From positions 62,001 to 126,000 of the forward strand of contig VWYX01000761.1 in assembly GCA_013396525.1 (NCBI GenBank): a stretch of DNA of 64,000 bases, written 5' to 3'. How positions within the stretch are numbered: the stretch's first letter is position 1; each line of letters begins with the position of its first letter. Shown one piece after another: positions 1-9,738 of this stretch. The notes under the pieces were generated by a model. That model saw nothing but the letters and a program-made list of their open reading frames with translations, was not told where the DNA came from and did no database searches. This DNA comes from Chaetorhynchus papuensis. Lineage: Eukaryota > Chordata > Aves > Passeriformes > Rhipiduridae. The translations under genes and the position numbers were made by a program.

Positions 1-46
1 TGGGCAGGGTGACAGAGCTGCAGCTGCCTTCTCTGCCACCTTTCAG

Positions 47-70
47 GTGGAGTTGCAGGCATACAGCATG
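47..70 (+). other. Candidate 24-nt microexon (unproven)
   Basis: Seen: a long pyrimidine-rich stretch (about 24-46) ends in tttcag, followed by 24 bases and then gtaagtat, a near-perfect donor. The 24 bases divide by three and are open in all three frames; frame 0 reads VELQAYSM. Known: vertebrate microexons of this size usually keep frame and sit behind strong polypyrimidine tracts. Inference: this could be a small, perhaps alternatively spliced, exon of a gene extending beyond the left edge. I do not recognise the peptide. Chance splice-like pairs do occur in 64 kb, so this is only a candidate. Confidence 0.25.
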
Positions 71-960
71 GTAAGTATTGAGCTGGTGTCCCTGACGTGT
101 AAAGTGCAGGTTCTTGCCAGGGTGTTTGGGAACACAGAGATGCTGAAAGATCACATCCTCCTTTCCTTTCTGAAAGGTCGCGACTGATGGAATTAAATTT
201 TATGACAGACAATTGCACCTAAAACAGGAAAGAGGGAATGGTAGGGATGTTTTTCCTTGCTAAATTGTTGGGCTTGACCTAACACTTCACAGCCTGGTTC
301 ATCAACTGCGCCTCCGTCTGTGAGTGAGGGAGCCATCCCCCACTCTGCCCAGGGGACTGAGACATGGAATACGACCTTTACAGATCACCTGATTTTCTTC
401 TTAAAGGGGGAACACACAGGACTGCTGTAACACTTTTAATTAACTTTTTGTGCTCAGAAATTCTCAGCTGATTTTGAAGGAAATAGACCAGCTTGTACAA
501 GTGGTGAATTTGGCCCTAAGAAAATAAACAGTTATCTCAAAAATGTCAGTCTTCAGTAATTTCTCTGGACATACTCTCATAGTGAACCAGACAACACCAG
601 AAATGATCTTAGCTTTTTGAATGTCAGTGTGGGCGATGAATTAATTTTCAAGAATTGTATGAGCTTTTGTTATGCATAAAAGATTATTTACAGCAAGCTA
701 TTTTAAGTTTGAGCTGTAATGGGAATTGACTGACTCACATGAACTGCCTGTTATAAAATGAATCCAATATCTAAGATGGTCATCACCTTTGTCGATGTTT
801 TATGTGGAGGAGGAATATGTTTAAAACTTGGCAACAGAAGTTATTAGCTGTTAATATGTTCTTTCCAGGAGTTTTTGTGTACAGAATTTATTAAGCTTAT
901 TTTAAACCTGGATAACATCTTCAGCATCCTCCTCTGTATATTATGCCTGTGTTTATCTAG

Positions 961-1027
961 GAATGCAGTTGGACTTCTCATCCTGGTCTTCCAATCATGG
1001 TAACTCTGTATAATCAAATCAATAAAG
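961..1027 (+). other. Candidate 67-nt internal exon (unproven)
   Basis: Seen: the stretch is preceded by a T/C-rich run ending in ttatctag at 960 and followed by the consensus donor gtaagtgg starting at 1028. Frame 0 is open throughout (22 codons plus one base, beginning ECSWTSHPGLPIMV); the other two frames contain stops. If frame 0 of the 47-70 candidate is joined to it, the reading frame stays open. The implied intron would be 890 bases. The last bases contain AATAAA (1021-1026), which could instead be a chance polyadenylation-like word. I do not recognise the protein; a noncoding-RNA exon is equally possible. Confidence 0.2.
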
Positions 1028-2416
1028 GTAAGTGGAACTACAATAAAGCAGTATTCATGCGATGATTCACAGTTTAGGGTACCAGCTCATTTATTTTGAC
1101 AACACCACTTTCAAAGGCCTTAGCCAAACTAAAGTCATGCCTTCTGAGAAAGGAGACATAATTTTTGGTGATTTTGAGGTTCATATTTGAGGCATTTCAA
1201 ATGTCATTTCAGTTCAGGAAAACAACAGAGGACATTTGGTCAGGGTGTAGCTTTGGCCAGCCCCAGCATCCTGTAGTTGCTGGGCACTGGCACCAGCCTG
1301 TTGCAGCCACAGGCCAGGCATGCAGCAAAGCTCAGCCCTTCTGTATTTCCTGCTTTCAGTGTGCTCAGTTGTACACGTCTGGTCTGTCCTGCAAGTGAAT
1401 CCACGTGAGTCATCACAGCAACGAGTCTCATGAAAAGAGACCAGCCTTTATTGCAGGTGGCATTTCTACTGACCTAGAGCAGAGAGACACAAGAGCCCTT
1501 CACAGTCACATATTTCAAAGGGAATCTCTAAACAGGAGAAGAAGGAACTGTGCAGACTGAATGAACAACTCTAAAGCAAATTTTGCTAAATTGCCTAGAA
1601 GCATAAGTATTGGCCGCCCAAAATATATTTAACCCTCCATATTTTCCCCCAATGCTTTCTGTTATTAATCCCATACAATGAAACACGTGTACCTAATCCT
1701 GAAAACATCTCATATAATTCAAAACAGTATCTGTTTCTATTTAAGGCAAAGTGAAATATGTGCCACAGATGCAGGACTAATTTCTTCTGTTGGAAAATAT
1801 CCTTTTCCCCAGGCATGCAAATATTTTAGCTTTTTTTCCTGCTCCAGTACAGCATGCTTGCTCAAGCCTAACTTTCCCTCTCTGTGTAAATAGCATCGTA
1901 ATGCTGGAAACAGAAGATGATTCTGTCTCAACACTAGTTTTCCTGTCAATGTTTTAAAAACAAGGTTTCTTTTAGTGACCGTCTCAGTCACCCAGCAGCA
2001 CAGTTTATCAGAACAGTACTAGGTAATTGTTTCACGAGAGTCATTTCTGTCTGTGTGAGCGTGCTCAGAACGAGTCTGACATGCAACTAGATAAGCCAAG
2101 ACATATGATTTTTTTATTATTATCGTGTCAGTCTGAATAGCATTGCAAGAAAGATGCTGAGCATCAGGAATATTGCAGTCATAAGAAAGGATGACATTCC
2201 TGGTCCTAAGTGTGATTCAGCTGCAGGGTCTCTGCATTATAGAAAAGGGAAATGCAGCCACAGCAGTGTTTCTCATTAAAGCCATAGCCCTAAGAATAGC
2301 TATTTACCATAATTTATTTTGGAGAGGAAAGAGATCAATAACTCAGAAACATCTATTTGCTGTCCTTCATGTCTCCCATTCAGTTTGTAAAAGTCCTTAT
2401 TAACCTAAAGCTTTTT

Positions 2417-2480
2417 AACAACAACAACAACAAAAAAAAACCAAACCAATCAGACAGACAAACAAACAAAGAAGGAAACA
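2417..2480 (+). repeat. A-rich low-complexity tract, (AAC)n plus A run
   Basis: About five AAC units run into nine A's, followed by several C/A-rich and GACA/AACA units to about 2480. This is ordinary simple sequence. It could be the decayed tail of an old retroposon, but no body can be recognised upstream. Confidence 0.6.
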
Positions 2481-4687
2481 AAGCCCACAGAATTTTACAC
2501 AACTTTATTTTCAGCAATCCAGAGGGGGATCTGTCAAAGGAAACATCTGTTTTGAGCTCAGGAAAGGCATGTGCTACGCATGAGTGGAGTTTTCAGTGTC
2601 ACGTGACTGAAATGTTCTGGTTTGATTATGTGACATTTAACAGTCCTTTAACACAACACTCACTTTGGTGCACATGAACAGAGCTGGCCATTGGGGTGCT
2701 CATAATGGGGAAGAGAATATATAAATATTCTTTCTTTATATTTCACAAACAACTCAGATGAAAGAAAAAGAAAAGTGCTTGATAAGAGAAAAGAAAGCAG
2801 AGACAAAGATACAAAGAAATTGCCAATAGAGCTGAGATAAAAGTACAAGTTGTCCTTTCTCCTCTGGCAGCTCCTTCTTCCATTATTCACAGACAAGAAT
2901 CAGAGGAGGCATAAAACATCATCACGTAGGATCACTGTATGCTGCACCTGACGAGTGCGAGTTACACCTAAACATGGGGACTGTCTCAGCTTTCTCAGTA
3001 CAAGCCAGACCTTTCCTCTTCCTATTTTAAAGACATCACTGGGCCATTTACAAAAGCATGAATTCTGCATGTTATCACCTGCTACAGTCCCTCTTCTGTT
3101 AAGTATAATAAAATTTATATATCCAGGCCATCTGCTATTTTAGCAAGTGAAATTTGTAGGAAAAAACATGGCAAAAAGGTGTTTGAGAGAGAAATTTCAC
3201 ATCGTGCAGGTGTGCAATTCCTTCTTTGGATGCTGGAAACTGCACATAGGCAGTTACTGCTATAAGAGCCACGGGCACAAAAGGAAGAGAATGGGCAGAG
3301 TAGAGGTAAAGTTGATTCCTTGCTGCTTTGCAATGACAATGAGAAATCAAAACAGATACCATGACAAACTGGAGTTACCTTCGGGACAAGGTAGAGTCCT
3401 CATAGGCACCATGCCTGGATGAACAGCATCATTTGGTCCTCGACCTTCTGGTGATCCATCACCCTTTACGCGTCTGCTCCTCCCTTGGCAGAGCTGGCAG
3501 AGGTCCACATGCACCAATGTCTCAGGAAAAGCCCAGTACTACACTGCAGGAGCTTCATCAGTGCTTTGAACTCAGACCAGGATCCTGTGTAAGAAGACTT
3601 CCTTTCACTGATTCCAGGACAGTGATGATCTCTGAAAAGAGGCAGAGCAGGCAACCGGCAGGGACTCTCTCCTAAACAGGCCCTGCAAGATCTCCTACAG
3701 ATGATGGGCCCAAACATACTCTTCCCAGTTCAGGCCCTGCTCTACCTGCCTCTCTTTGAAGGGAAGGACTTCTTACTTGGAGCTTCTCAAGGCCCTAGGC
3801 CATTCCTGAACAAACATGAAATATTTGTTGCTCCAGTATAAATGTATCCTGAAAAGCCATACTGCAGATTTGTCATGTTGAGTTGAGGTCTCTAAAACAT
3901 CAGGTCCAGTTCAAAGCCTGTGAAATAATAATAAGGAGATCTTTATAGGTTTTCACTGGTTCTAGAATGAATGATATGTTGTTATATATGGCACCAAGCT
4001 ATTGAAAAAAGGAAGGATAACTGCAAGAACAGTTTTGTTCTAGTCACCTGATTTCCTGGACCTTCTCAACCAGTTCAGATCCAACAGCTTGCAAAAGATG
4101 TGAGGCAAAGACTTCCTCTGCACAGCTCTTACTCTCCTGTGCCCACAGACAAACCCTGCCAGAGCTCCCTGGCACACCACACAGATTCCCAGTTCTGTCA
4201 GGTGTCTGGCTGACACTGAATTTGTGGCTGTGGAGCCTTGTCAGAGCCTCTGCATTTGAGAAAAAATTATTTTGAATTGCTCAGTTGTTAAAATAAACAC
4301 TTCCTCTCACCTCCCCAGTATTCACTAAAATGGAAATTGGACCAAAACCTGGTATTATGTATGATGTACAAAAGGGAAAGCAAACTTCTGAAATCATTAA
4401 CATCCTCATTTTGAAGTGCTATGCCTTATTTCACACCACAGTAAAAAGTATTCTGTGGCTTCTGCTTTCAAGGGTAGGTTGGACAATTTAAATACACTTG
4501 CAGTCTGTATTAAGTAGGAGAAAAAAAGAGAGGGGATTGTATATTTATTTGTTCTTTTGCTTTCAGCTTATGGCTGGTTCAGTGTGACTGATGTCAGCAT
4601 CTAACATGTGTTTTTATGCCAATAGACCTTTTATTTCAGCTGCTCCATATTTGGGCTACATTTGTGATGTATCTGATGGAAAAAAAA

Positions 4688-4738
4688 TGTACGTACATGT
4701 GTATGTTCATATTTGCATACATACATGTTTGTATGTAT
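4688..4738 (+). repeat. Alternating purine/pyrimidine stretch with short inverted repeat
   Basis: A run of GTACGTACATGTGTATG type is followed by an 8-base inverted repeat (atacatac / gtatgtat) with a 6-base spacer near the right end. This is simple sequence able to form Z-DNA or a small cruciform. No gene context gives it a role. Confidence 0.5.
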
Positions 4739-4816
4739 CCTGTTCCCCACCTATTAGTCTTCTAAACTTATGGAGAGGAAGAAAAACTGTTTGCATTTTT
4801 TGTGAGTCTATAATAA

Positions 4817-5407
4817 TGTCACAGTTTAGCCCCAGTCAGCAGACAAGCGCCAGGCAGCTGCTTGCTCACTGCCCCACCAGTGGGATCCAGGAGAGAATCA
4901 GGAGGGTGAAAAATAGAAGACTTGTGGGTTGAGATAAAAACAGTTTAATAGGAAAAGACGCACCCACAGGTAAAATAAAACAAGGAATTAATTCACTGCT
5001 TCCCATGGGCAGGCCATGGGTTCTGCCATCTCCAGGAGAGCAGGGCCCCATCACACATAACAGTGACTTGGGAAGACAAACTCCACCACTCCAAACGTTC
5101 CCCCTTTTCTCCTGCTTCCCCCCGCTTTATATACTGAGCATGATGTCAGATGGTCTGGAATATCCCTTTGGTCAGTTGGGGTCACCTGTCCTGGCTGTGT
5201 CTCCTCTCAGTCTCCCGTGCACCCCCAACTTCCTCACCATCGTGGCAGTAGGAAAGGCAGAAAAGGCCTTGGCTCTGTGCAGGCCCTGCTCAGCAATAAC
5301 AAAAACATCTCTGTATTATGAACCCTGTGTTCAGCACAAATCCAAAACATCACCCCATACCAGCCATTGTGAAGGAAATTAACTCTACCCCAGCTGAAAC
5401 CAGCACA
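4817..5407 (-). mobile_element. Solo LTR of a bird endogenous retrovirus (probably ERVL-like)
   Basis: Read on the - strand, the element begins TGTGCTGG at 5407 and ends GTGACA at 4817, giving the TG...CA ends of an LTR and a length of about 591 bases. A TATA box (TATATAAA, + positions 5126-5133) is followed about 180 bases later by a TATTAAA polyadenylation signal (+ 4944-4950), the expected U3-R order. The sequence matches from memory an LTR family abundant in bird genomes; assignment to the ERVL-like class is recollection, not a search result. No primer-binding site or polypurine tract flanks it and there is no internal viral sequence, so it is a solo LTR. The flanking five bases (aataa and agcag) do not match, so I see no target-site duplication. 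Confidence 0.85.
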
Positions 5408-5756
5408 AGCAGTTAGAGCTATTGCAATTACAAATAAAATAGAGGATGCAGTCCTTTCAAACGTCAGCTACATCTCTGTGACTGTTGTATGAGCACAAAA
5501 ATAGCAGCCACTGAAAAACAATTGCCTTTTCAGCTATGCACAAGGCTATTTTGTGTCTGGCCAGGGCTCAGCACTCTCTGCACAACAGGCAACAGTTTCT
5601 TCTTCCTACAGGTTTGGTCACTGCCAGCACAAGCCTCCTGCGAGACTAACACTGTTAGGGATACTTTCCAAGGATGGGAGGAGAGGTTCAATTGTGCAGT
5701 GGCCCATTCCTCTCTACTGCTCACTTCTATGCCTTGCCCACTTCCCTTGTACCAGC

Positions 5757-5790
5757 CTGAACTTCAATGGGACTTGGTCAGCCCAAGATT
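5757..5790 (+). repeat. Possible fragment of an ancient sauropsid repeat
   Basis: The words CTTCAATGGGACTTGG and TCAGCCC in this order resemble an ancient repeat, common in turtles, crocodilians and birds, whose core reads roughly ACTTCAATGGGCTTTGG...CAGGCCC. The match is short and from memory. Family name not assigned. Confidence 0.3.
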
Positions 5791-5815
5791 TTGCCCCACA
5801 CCCCAATGGCTAATT

Positions 5816-5832
5816 AAAAAAAAAAAAAAAAA
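5816..5832 (+). repeat. A17 homopolymer
   Basis: Seventeen A's followed, after CACC, by another eight. It may be a simple-sequence run or the tail of a retroposon too old to identify. Confidence 0.7.
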
Positions 5833-7474
5833 CACCAAAAAAAAGGCAGATTCACAAAATGTAATGGATCTGCTACACTTTCTAGTACAACAAAGCAGAC
5901 TGCTATCAGAACTGTGCTTTGGGGAACAAATGCAAAGGGGTAGAAATACACCTGTTTTTACAAGTAGGTTGTAAAAACCCACCTGTGGGAGCTGTGTGTG
6001 CAGGTGGGTTTGTAAGGGCACAGGAATGTTTGCCCACATCTCCTCACATGGCTGCTGCAGGACTCAGCACAGATTAGTCCATGCTCCTGCTGACAGGCCA
6101 GAACCACCAGCGAGTCCCTGCAGTCCCACCCCACCTTGGCCGAAGAGCTAAAGGAAGCTAAGGGAGAAAGGCTCACCACACACCAGTGTCTGGCTGATAC
6201 GAAAGCAGTCCAGCACCAGATTTGTTCAGGTAGCTCTTACTCCCCACTGTGAAGTGTGGGCAGACAGATGCGTACAAAGCAGTGTGGAATATGCCTGGGA
6301 GGAAAGACTTTGCACCAGCTCTCTCTGCCTTGCATCAGCACGGATGTGTGAGCAGCACAGAGGTGACCGTCAGAGGCATCGCTCTCCACACACATTACAC
6401 ATCTCAGCTACAAAGTACAGGGCTACACCTGTCCCAGGGGTGGAACTCTCCCCGTGGCTGATTCATGTAAGGTGGTTTGGTTTCTCTTTCTGAAAGCCCA
6501 GCTCAGGAAGTGTATGGCATAGATTAACTTCTGGTTTCAGTTCTTTTAAAGTACAGGTTCTGTTTTGGTTGGAAGGTAGCTCTAGCTGCAGCGTGAATGA
6601 TGGGGAGGGGGAAAAGGCAGCCAGGTACTGTTAGTGTGGGATACAGCTGGGAACAGGATCTCCCTGTTGGCTGGTGCTTCTGGACATGACTGATGACCAG
6701 TCTGCCCCTTCCCCCAGGCTGCTCCTTCACACTGTAAATAAATCCACAGTTTTTCAGGAACCAGCCTGAGGACTGTTTTTTTCCAGTTTCCAGATACTAG
6801 AAGGGGGACATCTATTAGACCTAAGCAATGAACCAAGTGGACGTGCTGAGAGAATCTGCCTGCAAATGGAAGACTGGGATGGCTTTTTTGAGACGGACAA
6901 GTTCCAGAAAAACAGTCTGGGGCAGCCAGACCCACAGCCACCACAGCATCATGAAAATGCAGAGTTCTACAAACACACAAGCACACAGAAACATAAGCAC
7001 TCACCCAGCCCTTTGTTTGGGAGGGAAACAAAGGCTAAAAAAGCTTATAGGCTTGGAATTATTGTAATAATAATCTGTAATAGAGAGTGCTGCTTTCCTC
7101 CAAATCTGTTTGTCCATCACTACCGTTCAGTAAAAAGGAACGATATAGTATTTATAATATTTAAAAGGAACAGCTGTCATTTGATTGTACTGGAGGGCAA
7201 GTTCACTATGTCATTAACTGCTTATCTTAGTTATACATATTGAGGTACTATATGGTGCGTGAGGCAACGTGCCTGAATCCTTGGAAAATAGGCAGTGAGT
7301 AAGGACTTGTCAACTCTATAAAACCTCCTCAGTTTTAGGTAACAAGAGTAGTCAAACAATCCAACAAAAAGTACTGAAAATTAAACAGCAAAGTTGAGCC
7401 CAATTTAGCTTAATTTTAATGTGGTTTTCGACCTTTCTTTATCACAAATATACAGTGTCTGTCCCCGTCCAGTG
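5833..7474. other. Noncoding unique sequence
   Basis: The longest open stretch is about 149 codons on the - strand (6582-7031) with no recognisable domain and no splice context. I see no repeat or RNA gene. Confidence 0.6.
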
Positions 7475-7625
7475 CCTGGACTTTCAAAAGGCTGTTGGCA
7501 AATTAAAGAAGTTTCAGGGAAGATCTACAAAAATTATTCCTGAAATTGTGCCAGATAGATTAAATTAAACACAGTCTATTTAGTTTATCAAAGAAAAGAT
7601 TTGCAGATAGGTGATTTGAGAAGGT
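7475..7625 (+). mobile_element. Probable ancient, internally deleted CR1 LINE relic
   Basis: Positions 7483-7510 read like the CR1 reverse-transcriptase segment around the LDFxKAFD motif (CTGGACTTTCAAAAGGCTG). Positions 7527-7620 contain, in the CR1 order, ACAAAAATTATTC, CTATTTAGTTTATCAAAGA and AGGTGATTTGAGA, which recall the 3' part of old sauropsid CR1 elements. Only about 20-40 bases separate the two parts, so a large internal deletion would be needed. The match is from memory and well diverged, with many stops. Confidence 0.4.
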
Positions 7626-9695
7626 GCAGACTTACAGGGAAGGGGAGAGGACTAAGGTGGATGGAGCCCACGTTCCCGAGCCCCGACGGCTGCATGGGAG
7701 CTCATGCATGCCCAGAAGGACACTGGGCCATTCCACACACCCTGAACATGGGCAGCTGCTTCCTGGCCCTGGGAAACAGGAGAGAAGCTGTTGGACAGAG
7801 GAGCAGCAGGGACTGTGGACCCAGGCTCCATTGTAGCAAAAGCCAGCAGATAGAGTCTGAAAACAGAAAATTTCAGACCACACAGTTTTCCAACGCAAGT
7901 GGCAATATGCTGCTGGGGCAGCATACTTACAGTCACACTGGATTTTCTATCCTTTTATAATCACAAATCTGGGTCAGGTTTCTTTCATTAAAGGTACAAG
8001 CACAATCAGGCAAAAAAGTGTTTAAATTAAAATCTTTGGTCTCTGTCATGAAGAAAGTCAGCAGAGAGGGTTGTTCTGATCTGTACAGCCTGTGAGTCTA
8101 AAGCATTCCTTCATAACAGCATAGGCAGGCGCAGCCAGGACAACAGGCAGCATATGACCAGAAAGAAATAATTTATTCTCTGTGATACAGGATGAATAGA
8201 TTTTCACACCATTCAGATCCATTTTTTTATAACCATCCACCATATGCCAGGAACTGGAGAGCAGTGTGCAGAGCGAGCCTGCATCTGCTTCCTCCTTCAT
8301 GCTGTGCATGCTTTTTATAAAAGTCCTTTCCTGGAAAGCAGCAGAAGGCATCGCCAGCAGCACTTCCCTGTGTCTGGGTGAACACTCTGCAGGGGATGTA
8401 CAGTGCAGGGAGCCAGTGCAAACACGCAAGAAAGAGCTGCAAGACCACGGCATAGGTGATGATGCCTAAGTGCCTTCCAGCACAGCCACGACAGGGAAAG
8501 TTGACAAAGATGAACATCTTTTAAAATGAGAAGAAAATGTTCATCTTGATAACTGTCCTATGTGGGAATAATTGTGAGTCTTCACTGTGAGTTGTTTCTG
8601 CATCCACCAGATCTTTCTCCCACTGCTTGCAAACATGTTTTCAGAAGAGGAGATACTGCAAGTTGTACAAAGGTCAGCTTTTATTACAGCACTATTGACC
8701 ATGCAAACTATATTAAATTGTAGTCTTATAAACAACACTTACAACTATCACCTTTTTCTTGGCTGGAGTATTTATCCAGCTTTATCCAGGTGTCTGCTCA
8801 GGGTCAACTGGAAGACATCAGATCATGAGACTGCTTTGTTTATTCAGCTTTTAAATTTCTTTAGCTTTTATCTTATGTCATTGGGCCTTATGTACAACAA
8901 TTTTCACAGGGTGCTTGCAGTCAAAGTCGACACACTTGTACATATCATAGTTTTTTTGAATAATGATGGCATATTACTGTGCTTATAAATAATATCTTAC
9001 TTGTAAAAACACTTCAAATTTTACCAAGAACCTGCCACCTCACCAGTTTTGGGTCTTTTTTATAAAGCAATGATGGTATTACTCCAGCACCAGCAAAAGA
9101 AGAGGCATATCATTCACAGCATTCACACTTAGTTCAGGTGACTAACTCTAAACTATAAATACTTCAAGATCAATTTGTCACAGAGTTACAAGCACCTTGT
9201 CTCTGATGCTACAGCCTATTTCCCCTGGCACTTCCACAACACCAGTGAATTGGAAACTCATCACCCAACAAACTCGGTAATTATTCTTCTGCTTACTACT
9301 TAAGTGCATTAGTAATGCCACACAATAGATAGGATTAGGTCATCAAGTTTGCTTTCTGTGTCTGGCATTGCATGTATGACAGGGTTTCTTTTCTAAACAA
9401 AAGGCTGTTTGTCAGTGTTACTTTTGCTCTAACGCATGTAAAGCCAACTGTATAAACAGAGCAGTATTTCTGTAACCACCTCACTGCTCTGTGGTGCTCT
9501 GAAGCTCAGAGGAGATGGTCCTCTCTCAGCTCCTAGGCTGCATCTACTGAGACAGCAATTCAAGCTGGAAAGCACAGCCTGGCTTCTCACTTGTCATCCA
9601 GAAAGTATTTGAGGAGAGTATATCATATTATTGTGTCATAATTTGTTCAGCTAAGTTTCTGGGCACCAAGACAGCCAGATGGCTAATTCCACTAC
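7626..9695. other. Noncoding unique sequence
   Basis: Overlapping - strand open stretches at 8058-8453 and 8227-8517 have some hydrophobic runs, but they lie in different frames and match nothing I know. No transposon or RNA gene is seen. Confidence 0.55.
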
Positions 9696-9738
9696 TTCTT
9701 TTTTTTTTTTTTCTTTTTTTCTTTTTTTTTTTTTTTTT
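9696..9738 (+). repeat. Impure T tract of 43 bases
   Basis: Almost pure T with three C interruptions. On the - strand it is an A tract that follows a GC-rich stretch (9740-9870). It could be a microsatellite or the tail of a retrocopy inserted on the - strand; see findings. Confidence 0.8.

Larger units (their letters stand above)
1028..4816. other. Noncoding unique sequence
   Basis: No reading frame here is longer than about 113 codons and none resembles a family I know. I see no transposon signature. Apart from the A-rich tract and the alternating purine/pyrimidine stretch listed separately, nothing stands out. Confidence 0.6.

Noticed and set aside
6582..7031. 149-codon open frame (- strand)
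   Set aside because: No domain or transcript signals, and overlapping frames are open too, indicating composition effects.
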